Source: Stappia sp. WLB 29
GTDB taxonomy: Bacteria; Pseudomonadota; Alphaproteobacteria; Rhizobiales; Stappiaceae
NCBI RefSeq assembly: GCF_023507705.1
Contig: NZ_JALBGD010000001.1
Location: 248,001 to 312,000 of the forward strand
Direction of reading: 5' to 3'
DNA: 64,000 nt
The position numbers and the translations under genes are program-made. Below, piece by piece: positions 32,780-40,575 of this stretch (position 1 is the first letter of the stretch; each line of letters starts with the position of its first letter). The notes under the pieces were generated by a model. That model was not told the origin of the DNA, made no database searches, and saw only the letters and a list, made by a program, of their open reading frames with translations.

Positions 32780-35530
32780 TCAAGTCTCACCGCTGCTGCG
32801 GCGGACTACCAGCCGCAGCTGCTTCTCGATCTCGATCAGTGCGAAAAACACCGCTCCCACCGCGACGATCAGCACGCCCTCGAAAAGGGGCACGGTCGTG
32901 GTGCCGAAGATCGCCTGCAGCGGCGGCAGATAGGTGATGGCGAACTGCGCCAGCGTGATGACGACGACGCTCGCCCAGACCATCGGCGTGCCCTTTACCG
33001 CCTTCCAGGTCAGCGACGTGCCGTAGATGTTGCGGATGAAGAACAGGTGGAAGATCTCCAGAACCACCAGCGTGTTCACCGCCATGGTGCGGGCCAGCTC
33101 CGGCGCGTAGCCACGGTCCACCGCGTAGAAATAGATGCCGAAGACGGCCGCCAGGAACAGTCCCGAGACCAGCAGGATGTGCCACAGCAGCTCGCCGCCG
33201 AGGATCGGCTGGTGGCGCGGCCGCGGGCGGCGGCGCATCGTGTCCTCCTCGGTCGGCTCGAAGGCCAGCGCAAGGCCGAGCGTGACCGCGGTGATCAGGT
33301 TGACCCACAGGATCTGCACCGCCGTGATCGGCAGCGCCATGCCGAGCAGCAGCGCCAGGGCGACGGTCATCGCCTCGCCGCCGCTCGTCGGCAGGGTCCA
33401 GCTCAGCACCTTCTTGATGTTGTCGTAGACGGTCCGCCCCTCGCGCACGGCGGCGGCGATGGAGGCGAAATTGTCGTCGGCCAGCACCAGGTCGGCTGCC
33501 TCCTTCGCCGCCTCGCTGCCCTTGCGACCCATGGCGATGCCCGCGTCCGCGCGCTTCAGGGCCGGCGCATCGTTGACGCCGTCGCCGGTCATCGCGACGG
33601 TCAGGCCGTGCGCCTGCAGCGCGGTGACCAGCCGCAACTTGTGCTCCGGGCTGGTGCGGGCGAAGATGTCGGTCTCCACCACCTGCGCCGACAGTTCGGC
33701 ATCGTCCATGGCGTCGAGATCGTTGCCGGTCAGCACCCGGTCCGGGTTCTTCAGGCCGATCTGCCGGCCGATGGCCGCAGCCGTGCCGGCATGGTCGCCG
33801 GTGATCATCTTCACCCGGATGCCGGCGCCGTGGCACTCGGCGACGGCGGCGACCGCCTCGGGGCGCGGCGGGTCGATCAGCCCGACAAGGCCGAGAATGA
33901 CGAGGCGCCCGGTCAGGTCCTCCTTGCGCAACATGCCGGGCCCGCCCGCTTGAGTGCTGGCCGGCTGCCAGTCCCCGTCGAGGGTCGCGAGCGCCAGCAC
34001 CCGCTGGCCCTTCTGCGCGATCGCATCCATCTCCCGGGTCCAGAACGCCTTGTCCAGCGGCTCGGTCTCCCCTTGCGGGGTCCGCTGGGCGGCGCACATC
34101 GCCAGCACCTGTTCGGGCGCGCCCTTGACGTGCAGCTCCGTTCGGCCGTCGGGGCTGCGGTGGCGCACCGCCATGTAGCGATGAGCCGCATCGAAGGGAA
34201 TTTCGGCAAGCCTTTGGTGATCGGCAAAAGGCGCGTGGCCCTCGCCCGAGATCTTGGCGGCCAGCGCCATCAGCGCCCCTTCCATCGGGTCGCCCTCGGT
34301 GCGCCAGCCCTCGTCGTGCGGATGCAGCGCCGCGTCGTTGCACAGCGCGGCCGCACGGGCGATCTCCATCAGGACGTTATGCTCGCCCGCCGCGATATCC
34401 CGGTCGTCCAGCCGCACCGTACCGTCCGGCGAATAGCCCTCGCCGGTCACGGCAAACAGGTGCCGCGAGGTGGCGACGGTCGCCGCCAGCATCTCGTTGC
34501 GGGTCAGCGTGCCGGTCTTGTCGGAACAGATCACCGAGACGGAGCCGAGCGTCTCGATCGCCGGCAGGCGGCGGACGATGGCGTTGCGCCGGGCCATCGC
34601 CTGCACCCCGACCGCCAGCGTGATGGTCAGCACCGCCGGCAGCCCTTCGGGAATCGCGGCGACCGACAGGCCGACGACGGCCATGAACAGCTCGCCGAAG
34701 GGCATGTGCACCACATAGTAGCCCCAGGCGAGCAGCAGCCCGGCGATCAGCAGGATCAGCAGCGTCAACCAGCGGGCGAAACTGTCGAGCTGGCGGATCA
34801 GCGGCGTCGTCAGCGTCTCCACCGAGGACAGCAAGCCGCTGATGCGGCCGATCTGCGTGGTCCGGCCGGTGGCGACTGCGACGCCGCGCCCGGTACCGGC
34901 GGTGACCAGCGTGCCGCTATAGGCCATGCCGTGACGGTCGCCGAGCGGCGCGTCGGCCGCCGCGGCCCGCGTTTCCTTTTCCGCCGGCACGGATTCGCCC
35001 GTCAGCAGCGCCTCGTCGATCCGCAGGCCCGCCGCCTCCAGCAGCCGCAGGTCGGCCGGCACCCGCTCGCCCGCCTCCAGCAGCACGATGTCGCCGGGCA
35101 CGATCTCAGCGCTGGCGATGCCCTTGCGCCTCCCGTCCCGCAGCACCGAACTGTGCGGCGCCAGCATGTCGCGGATCGCGTCCATCGCCTGCTCGGCGCG
35201 CCCTTCCTGGATGAAGCCGATCACCGCATTGACGATGACGACCGCCGCGATGACGCCTGTATCGACATAATGGCCGAGCAGCGCGGTGACGGCCGCCGCC
35301 CCGATCAGCACATAGATGAGAACATTGTGAAACTGGCTGAGCAGCCGGATCAGCGGACCTCGGCGCGGCGCTTCCGGAAGCCGGTTTTCGCCATATATCG
35401 CCAGCCGGCGGACAGCCTCCTCGTCGGAAAGACCGGACGTGGCCGCATCGAGCACGGCCAGCACCTCGCCCCCCTCGCGCGCATGGGCGTCGGGAATGTC
35501 GCGCTCGCTGGTCGGGGTCATGTCATGCAT
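32780..35530 (-). CDS. P-type cation-transporting ATPase (P2 group)
   Basis: About 916 residues. N-terminal cation-ATPase domain (GLSDEEAVRRLAIYGENRLPE), actuator TGES (LLTGESVPAEKE), M4 PEGLP, phosphorylation site DKTGTLT, KGAPEQ nucleotide-binding motif, and TGDGVNDAPALKRADAGIAMG hinge; about ten TM helices. It resembles SERCA/PMR1-like P2A pumps, but in M6 the segment reads NLITAVTLGLALAFEP, without the usual Asp of Ca2+ pumps (NxxTD). The transported ion is therefore uncertain. ATG 35530 or 35521 are both possible starts. Confidence 0.9.
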   Translation of the reverse strand: MHDMTPTSERDIPDAHAREGGEVLAVLDAATSGLSDEEAVRRLAIYGENRLPEAPRRGPLIRLLSQFHNVLIYVLIGAAAVTALLGHYVDTGVIAAVVIVNAVIGFIQEGRAEQAMDAIRDMLAPHSSVLRDGRRKGIASAEIVPGDIVLLEAGERVPADLRLLEAAGLRIDEALLTGESVPAEKETRAAAADAPLGDRHGMAYSGTLVTAGTGRGVAVATGRTTQIGRISGLLSSVETLTTPLIRQLDSFARWLTLLILLIAGLLLAWGYYVVHMPFGELFMAVVGLSVAAIPEGLPAVLTITLAVGVQAMARRNAIVRRLPAIETLGSVSVICSDKTGTLTRNEMLAATVATSRHLFAVTGEGYSPDGTVRLDDRDIAAGEHNVLMEIARAAALCNDAALHPHDEGWRTEGDPMEGALMALAAKISGEGHAPFADHQRLAEIPFDAAHRYMAVRHRSPDGRTELHVKGAPEQVLAMCAAQRTPQGETEPLDKAFWTREMDAIAQKGQRVLALATLDGDWQPASTQAGGPGMLRKEDLTGRLVILGLVGLIDPPRPEAVAAVAECHGAGIRVKMITGDHAGTAAAIGRQIGLKNPDRVLTGNDLDAMDDAELSAQVVETDIFARTSPEHKLRLVTALQAHGLTVAMTGDGVNDAPALKRADAGIAMGRKGSEAAKEAADLVLADDNFASIAAAVREGRTVYDNIKKVLSWTLPTSGGEAMTVALALLLGMALPITAVQILWVNLITAVTLGLALAFEPTEEDTMRRRPRPRHQPILGGELLWHILLVSGLFLAAVFGIYFYAVDRGYAPELARTMAVNTLVVLEIFHLFFIRNIYGTSLTWKAVKGTPMVWASVVVITLAQFAITYLPPLQAIFGTTTVPLFEGVLIVAVGAVFFALIEIEKQLRLVVRRSSGET

Positions 35531-35715
35531 CCGTGATCTCGGAAAAGGGGGCGGGGCCGGAAGACGATCCGGCCCCAATCTGGCCTTCCGAACGGCTGGG
35601 GCCTAGTCCGGGAAACACCTAGGAGCAGGTCTGCGCATGTACAGTAACCCGCAGCAGGTCCTTGCACCTGGCCCGCCACTTGAGACCCTCCGTACCTGAA
35701 TGCGTTCTTCGCGCG

Positions 35716-37182
35716 CTACAGGCTGGAGCGAACCACCTCGCCGCCCTTCATGATCAGCCGCAGCGACGTGTCCGGCGTTCCCAGGAACGACAGATCCGTC
35801 TCGGGTTCGCCGTCGACCACCAGCAGGTCTGCCAGCGCGCCCGGCGCCACGACGCCGACCGGCGCGCGGTAGGGATTGCGCTCGCCCGACATGGCAAGCA
35901 GCTCGCCGGCGCGCCCGGTCGCCGCACGCAGCGCCTCCAGCGGGCTCATGAACCGGGTGAGCTTGGCCAGCTGGCGCCCCTGCGAGGCCGCGTTTCCGGG
36001 GCTCATCAGCACATCGGTGCCGAAGACGGAGCGCACTCCCAGTTCGCGCGCCATCGCATAGGCCCGCACGGTCCCTTCCGAGACCCGCTGCTGGTCGGCG
36101 CGCATGCGCGGATCGGCGTAGACATTGGCATCCTCGTCGGTCAGGAAGGGCTGCAACGACCACCAGATGCCTTCGTCGGCCATCATCCGGATGGTCTCCT
36201 CGTCGGCGAGTTGGCCGTGCTCGATGCAGCTCACGCCGGCGCGGATGGCGCGCTGGATACCCTTCGACGTGTAGACGTGAACGCAAACATAGGTCCCCCA
36301 ATCGGACGCGGCGTCGACGCCGGCGCGCAGCTCCGCCTCGGTGAACTGAGTGCTGTCGAGCGGATCGTAGGCGGACGACACGCCGCCGCCGGCCATCATC
36401 TTGATCTGGCTGGCACCGCGCATCAGCTGCTCGCGAACCCGGCGCAGCACCTCGTCGACGCCGTCGGCGATCGCGGTGACGCCGACCCGGTCGGGATAGC
36501 TCAGCGGATCGCGGTCGGCTCTCGGCAGGTCGTTGAGCATGCGGAAATCGCCATGTCCCGAGGTCTGCGAGACCAGGGCACCGGAGGGAAAGATCCGCGG
36601 CCCGGCGACCACGCCTTCGTCGATCGCCCGCTTGAGCGCGAAGGCGGGCCCGCCGACATCGCGTACGGTGGTGAAGCCGCGCAACAGCGTGGCGCCGGCC
36701 TCGCGCGCGGCCAGAAGGTGCACATAGGCGATGTCGCCGGTGAGCGCCGTGACCTGCGAAACGCTGACCAGCGTCGAATGCCAGTGGCAGTCGATCAGCC
36801 CGGGCATGGCGACGCGGCCTCCGCAATCGAGCCGGGTCGCCTCGGCCGGCCCCTGCCCTTTCGGCGGCAGGGCCGAGACGACACCGTTCTCGATCAGGAT
36901 GTCGACGTCGTCGCGGACGGTCAGCTCCCGTCCGTCGAAAAGGCGCAGATTGGTGAGAAGCAGCGGCCGGCCCGGCTCGCCCGTCTGGGCGCGCGAGGGA
37001 GCAAGACCGAAACCGGCGAACATGCCCACGATCGCGGCGGCGCCACCGATCATCTCCCGGCGCGACAGATCCGACTCGATCCGGCGATAGGCGGCGAGTG
37101 TCTGCGGCGCGCCGCAACGGCAGGCCGTCGGAAGCCCGTCCTGATGGGGAGTACCCGTGAAACAACAAGCGCACAGAAGCAT
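35716..37182 (-). CDS. Exported metal-dependent amidohydrolase
   Basis: 488 residues from ATG 37182, which has GAGG seven bases upstream. A twin-arginine signal SRREMIGGAAAIVGM sits around residues 40-55, preceded by a Cys-rich leader (CACC and CRCG). The catalytic TIM barrel has HWH (metal HxH after GLIDC), KMMAGGG with the probable carboxylated Lys, HVYT, EHG and GTDVLMS, as in imidazolonepropionase/Xaa-Pro-dipeptidase-like amidohydrolases. It likely acts on a cyclic amide or dipeptide in the periplasm; the substrate is unknown. Apparently monocistronic. Confidence 0.85.
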   Translation of the reverse strand: MLLCACCFTGTPHQDGLPTACRCGAPQTLAAYRRIESDLSRREMIGGAAAIVGMFAGFGLAPSRAQTGEPGRPLLLTNLRLFDGRELTVRDDVDILIENGVVSALPPKGQGPAEATRLDCGGRVAMPGLIDCHWHSTLVSVSQVTALTGDIAYVHLLAAREAGATLLRGFTTVRDVGGPAFALKRAIDEGVVAGPRIFPSGALVSQTSGHGDFRMLNDLPRADRDPLSYPDRVGVTAIADGVDEVLRRVREQLMRGASQIKMMAGGGVSSAYDPLDSTQFTEAELRAGVDAASDWGTYVCVHVYTSKGIQRAIRAGVSCIEHGQLADEETIRMMADEGIWWSLQPFLTDEDANVYADPRMRADQQRVSEGTVRAYAMARELGVRSVFGTDVLMSPGNAASQGRQLAKLTRFMSPLEALRAATGRAGELLAMSGERNPYRAPVGVVAPGALADLLVVDGEPETDLSFLGTPDTSLRLIMKGGEVVRSSL

Positions 37183-37820
37183 CACACACCTCGCTGGACA
37201 TGCCGGAACGCGTGCCATAGTGGGTCTCGTTCGACAGGGCTGTCAAACCACGGAAAAGACTATCGTTAGTTTCAAAAATAGACACTCCGATATGTCGAAA
37301 TATTCAGGTTGCCCGTACCTCGTGAAACCGGCATGACAACTGGATTCGGAGGGCAGGAAGCCGCTCTATTCCAAGTCTTTCTCCGGACGGAAACTGCCGC
37401 TCTCGTGGACAAAACGGCAACAGAAGCCGCCAGGTCGTGAACTCATAATTCTGGCGAGAAACGGTCTGCGCGAACCTGATCGGATACAAGGAGCAAGTCC
37501 GCAGGAAACCGTCCGGTTTTCAAGGTCTTGCGACGCTGTTGCCGGCAGGTTCGCCCAGACCCGAAGGGCGTCGGCCCGACTTCGATCTGCGGCGTCGGAC
37601 CGCTCGGCCGGGGGACCTGCCCCGGCCATCACGCTCCTCCTGGCATATCATTGCCGGGCCAGACGCCGTTTCCGGCACAACTATGAGTCCACGACCTAAA
37701 TCGCCGCGGAGGCAATTGACGCGTGGAGCTGTGGGCCAGTAGCTTTCATGTCGCCTCCGCAGCCCGCCCGCGCTGCGGGCTGGATGGCGCGCGTTGCATG
37801 GCAAGGAGGGAGCGGCACCC
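37183..37820. other. Long intergenic region between divergent amidohydrolase and outer-membrane protein genes
   Basis: No credible gene despite several short open frames. Both flanking promoters must lie here. The part around 37250-37300 is AT-rich and suits the amidohydrolase promoter. TTGACG at 37716-37721 is a weak -35 candidate for the outer-membrane protein. No RNA gene was recognised. Confidence 0.4.
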
Positions 37821-38630
37821 ATGATGGCCCGATCTGAGAGCTATCCGCCCACATTGAGCCGACGAATCGCCGGCTGGGCACGGTTCCTTGCCGCCCTTGT
37901 GCCGGCGCTGCTCCTTTCGGCCCAGTTGCTGGCGCGTCCTGCCCATGCCGAGGACGGCTGGCGCTTCCAGGTTACACCCTATGCCTGGGCGCCTTCCCTG
38001 TCGGGCAGCATCCGGCCGCGCCCGTTCCTGCCGACGGCCTCCTTCGATCGCCGGTTCAGCGACATTCTCGAAAATCTCGACGGCGCCTTCTTCGTCAATG
38101 GCACAGCCCGCTACGACCGCTTCGTGATCTTCGGCGATTTCACCTGGTCGGCCGTGACCGAGCAGGATCGCATCGCCCTGCCCTTCGCACCCTTCGGTTT
38201 CGATGTGCACGGCCAGGTCCGCCAACTCTCGGCGACGCTCGCCGGCGGCTATTCCGTGGTCGACCGGCCCGAATTCACCCTCGACCTGCTGGCCGGCGCC
38301 CGCCTGTGGCATATCGATGCCAACGTCAATATCCGCGGCACCGGCCTTGCCGCCAGCAAGAGCGACACCTGGGCCGATCCGGTGCTGGCCGCACGGGCGC
38401 GGTGGCAGTTCGCGCCCGACTGGTCTGTCATTGCCCTCGCGGATGTCGGTGGCTTCGGCGTCGGCTCCGAGGTCACCTGGCAGGCGGTCGGCACGCTCAA
38501 CTACCGGATCAACGATCGCGTCTTCCTGTCGGCCGGATACCGGCACATGGCCCTCGACTACGATCGCGGCGGCATGAAGCTCGACGTCGACATGAGTGGC
38601 CCGCTGGCCGGCGTCACCTTCCGTTTCTAA
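37821..38630 (+). CDS. Outer-membrane beta-barrel protein
   Basis: 269 residues from ATG 37821 after AAGGAGG. The signal peptide ends near RPAHAED. The mature part alternates polar and aromatic residues in strands (WRFQVTPYAWAPSLSGSI, GFDVHGQVRQLSATLAGGYSVV, FTLDLLAGARLWHIDANVNI, VFLSAGYRHMALDYDRG) and ends GPLAGVTFRF with a C-terminal Phe, the BamA recognition signal. It is an eight- to ten-stranded small barrel by eye, similar in style to bacterial surface-antigen-type proteins. Function unknown. It ends 12 bases from the convergent desaturase. Confidence 0.8.
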   Translation: MMARSESYPPTLSRRIAGWARFLAALVPALLLSAQLLARPAHAEDGWRFQVTPYAWAPSLSGSIRPRPFLPTASFDRRFSDILENLDGAFFVNGTARYDRFVIFGDFTWSAVTEQDRIALPFAPFGFDVHGQVRQLSATLAGGYSVVDRPEFTLDLLAGARLWHIDANVNIRGTGLAASKSDTWADPVLAARARWQFAPDWSVIALADVGGFGVGSEVTWQAVGTLNYRINDRVFLSAGYRHMALDYDRGGMKLDVDMSGPLAGVTFRF

Positions 38631-38642
38631 AGGCCCACCGGG

Positions 38643-39752
38643 TCAGGATACGCCCGCCCGCGGGCAACGCAGGTCCTGATTCTCGCCTTGCTGCGGATTG
38701 CGCCGCGAGGTGGCGAAGTCGCGCCGCACATGGTCCCACCAGCACCCGAGATAGGAGCGGTCGGAGCGGGCCGTGAAGGCCTCCGGCGCCGTCTTCGTCA
38801 GCTCCGGCAGCCGCGTCCAGGGCACGTTCGGGAACGTGTGGTGCTCGTTGTGATAGCCGGTGTTGAAGAACAGCCGGTTGACCCAGCCGTAGGTGGAGCG
38901 CGTCGGCGCCTCCTCGTCGTCGCCCGGATGCTCGCTCAGGGACTGGCCGAGGTTCGAGATGCCGCACTTGCCCAGAAAAATCGACAGCGCCCAGTTGTGG
39001 TAGAGCCAGCCGAGCCAGCCGAAGGCGGCGAGCAGCACCAGGTTGACACCGAGCGACCAGCCGACGAACAGCCGCCGCTGCCACGCCGGCGCGCGGGTCG
39101 AGCCGATACGGCGCTGGCGGTCGCGCGACACCCGCCCCGTCAGCCGCTCGTAGAGCCGCGGGAAGATCTCGTCCGAGATGATGAAGCCGAACGGCAGCAG
39201 GTGGACGACCAGCGTCGCCACCGTCAGCACCCGCTGCAGGCGCGGCCGCCCTTCCACCAGCATTTCCCGCGCCTTGAACGCGCACAGGTCCTCGTGTTCG
39301 TAGTCGCGCTCGTAGTCGCCGATATAGGGATGGTGGCTCGACAGATGCTCGTGCTGATAGGTCAGCTGCTTGCCGAACGAGCCGAGGATCGTCTCCAGCC
39401 CCAGGTCGAAGGCGAGCTTCGCCTTCTCGCCGCGAAAGATCAGCCGGTGCGCCGTCTCGTGCACCAGGGCGCCGGCCGCATGGATGACGAACTGGCCGAC
39501 CAGGAAGGCCGCAAGGAACACCACGAGCAGGTTGCTGTCCGAGACCGCCCAGGCGATCCCCCAGTGCAGCGCCAGGAGCAACGGTACGCACAGTGCGGTG
39601 CGCCAGTCCGGCCCGGCCAGCGTGCGCAGCTCCGGGTGGGCGCGCAGGATGTCCTTGCGCATCTGCAAATGGCGGCGCGACTGCGGCGAGATCGGGCCGT
39701 TGCCGCTCGATGAGGCCTCGCTCGGAGAGGTTGATGTGTCGATACTGCTCAT
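38643..39752 (-). CDS. Fatty acid desaturase, sphingolipid Delta4-desaturase-like
   Basis: 369 residues. Three histidine boxes of membrane diiron desaturases: HETAH, HLSSHH and HNEHH; the last is in GYHNEHHTFPNVPWTRLPEL, which closely resembles dihydroceramide Delta4-desaturases (DES/DEGS). Four or so TM helices surround them. It would introduce a double bond or hydroxyl into a long-chain lipid in the inner membrane, needing electrons from a partner not seen nearby. No sphingolipid synthesis gene (spt) is in the window, so a sphingoid substrate is only an inference. Confidence 0.8.
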   Translation of the reverse strand: MSSIDTSTSPSEASSSGNGPISPQSRRHLQMRKDILRAHPELRTLAGPDWRTALCVPLLLALHWGIAWAVSDSNLLVVFLAAFLVGQFVIHAAGALVHETAHRLIFRGEKAKLAFDLGLETILGSFGKQLTYQHEHLSSHHPYIGDYERDYEHEDLCAFKAREMLVEGRPRLQRVLTVATLVVHLLPFGFIISDEIFPRLYERLTGRVSRDRQRRIGSTRAPAWQRRLFVGWSLGVNLVLLAAFGWLGWLYHNWALSIFLGKCGISNLGQSLSEHPGDDEEAPTRSTYGWVNRLFFNTGYHNEHHTFPNVPWTRLPELTKTAPEAFTARSDRSYLGCWWDHVRRDFATSRRNPQQGENQDLRCPRAGVS

Positions 39753-39993
39753 GGGGACCGGAACGAAAGGGTCTGCCGAAGTGACTGGCAGCAAGCAGGC
39801 TGAGGGGCGAACAGTCAAACGGAATCTGCCACAATCCTGCCATCAGGAAAACTGACGCTGCCGACGCGAGATTCCGAGACCGAATGCCGGACGAACGATG
39901 GCGGTCGGCCGCAACTCATAAAAATTGAAACAATTGCCTTAAAGGCGCTTTCACGACTCGCGGGTATCCGTTTCTGTTTGGGGGAGACCGGAG

Positions 39994-40575
39994 ATGAAGA
40001 TGCCAGAATCCCGTCGTGCCCTTGCCGCTGCCCGCAATGCGGTCCGGATTGCGATGCTGGCTGCTGCCGCCGTCCTGCCCGGGGCGGCGCTGGCCGACAG
40101 CGACCCGCAGCAGCAGACGACGCTCGACGCAGCCGCCGCTCTTGCCGGCCAGGCTGCGGGATCGGATCTGGAGCGGGTCCGCGGCGATGTCGTGGAGCTG
40201 GCGGATCTCGCCCGCCGCCATATCGACGAGGCCGGCCTCGATGCCGCCTTGAAGGATTTCCAGTCTCCGCCCTGGCTGCGCGAGGCGAACGGCCTGCATC
40301 TTTGGGGCGTCACCACCGCCGGCGTCAGCTGGTTCGACACCGGCCATCCGGAGCTCGTCGGCATCGACGTGTCCAACATTACCGATATCGAGGGACGCTT
40401 CTGGACGCAGCTTGCCGAAGCTTCGGCACGCGGCACGGGAGACAAGGTGTTCCTGCTTCTCTTCCCCCATCCCAGGACCGCCCGCTCGGCCGTTGGGTAT
40501 CACACGTGCTTCATGCTGGACGACGACGAGCGGATCCTGTGTGCAGGGGCATTCGAAGATGCGCCGACCGGATAG
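39994..40575 (+). CDS. Secreted single cache-domain protein
   Basis: 193 residues. Signal peptide MKMPESRRALAAARNAVRIAM with cleavage near GAALAD. The rest looks like a periplasmic cache sensor fold: a long helix (LERVRGDVVELADLARRHIDEAG), then LHLWGVTTAGVSWFDTGHPELVGIDVSNITDIEGRFW and the C-terminal sheet DDERILCAGAF. No output domain is attached. It overlaps the next gene (GGDEF-EAL) by 17 bases, so it is probably a ligand-binding partner of that enzyme. The ligand is unknown. Confidence 0.75.
   Translation: MKMPESRRALAAARNAVRIAMLAAAAVLPGAALADSDPQQQTTLDAAAALAGQAAGSDLERVRGDVVELADLARRHIDEAGLDAALKDFQSPPWLREANGLHLWGVTTAGVSWFDTGHPELVGIDVSNITDIEGRFWTQLAEASARGTGDKVFLLLFPHPRTARSAVGYHTCFMLDDDERILCAGAFEDAPTG

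Noticed and set aside
33047-35536. Long plus-strand frame opposite the P-type ATPase
   Set aside because: Arg/Gln/His-rich translation without domains, exactly antisense to a complete ATPase: a composition artefact.
37304-37740. Several short open frames in the gap before the outer-membrane protein
   Set aside because: No ribosome sites, no recognisable domains, overlapping in several frames.
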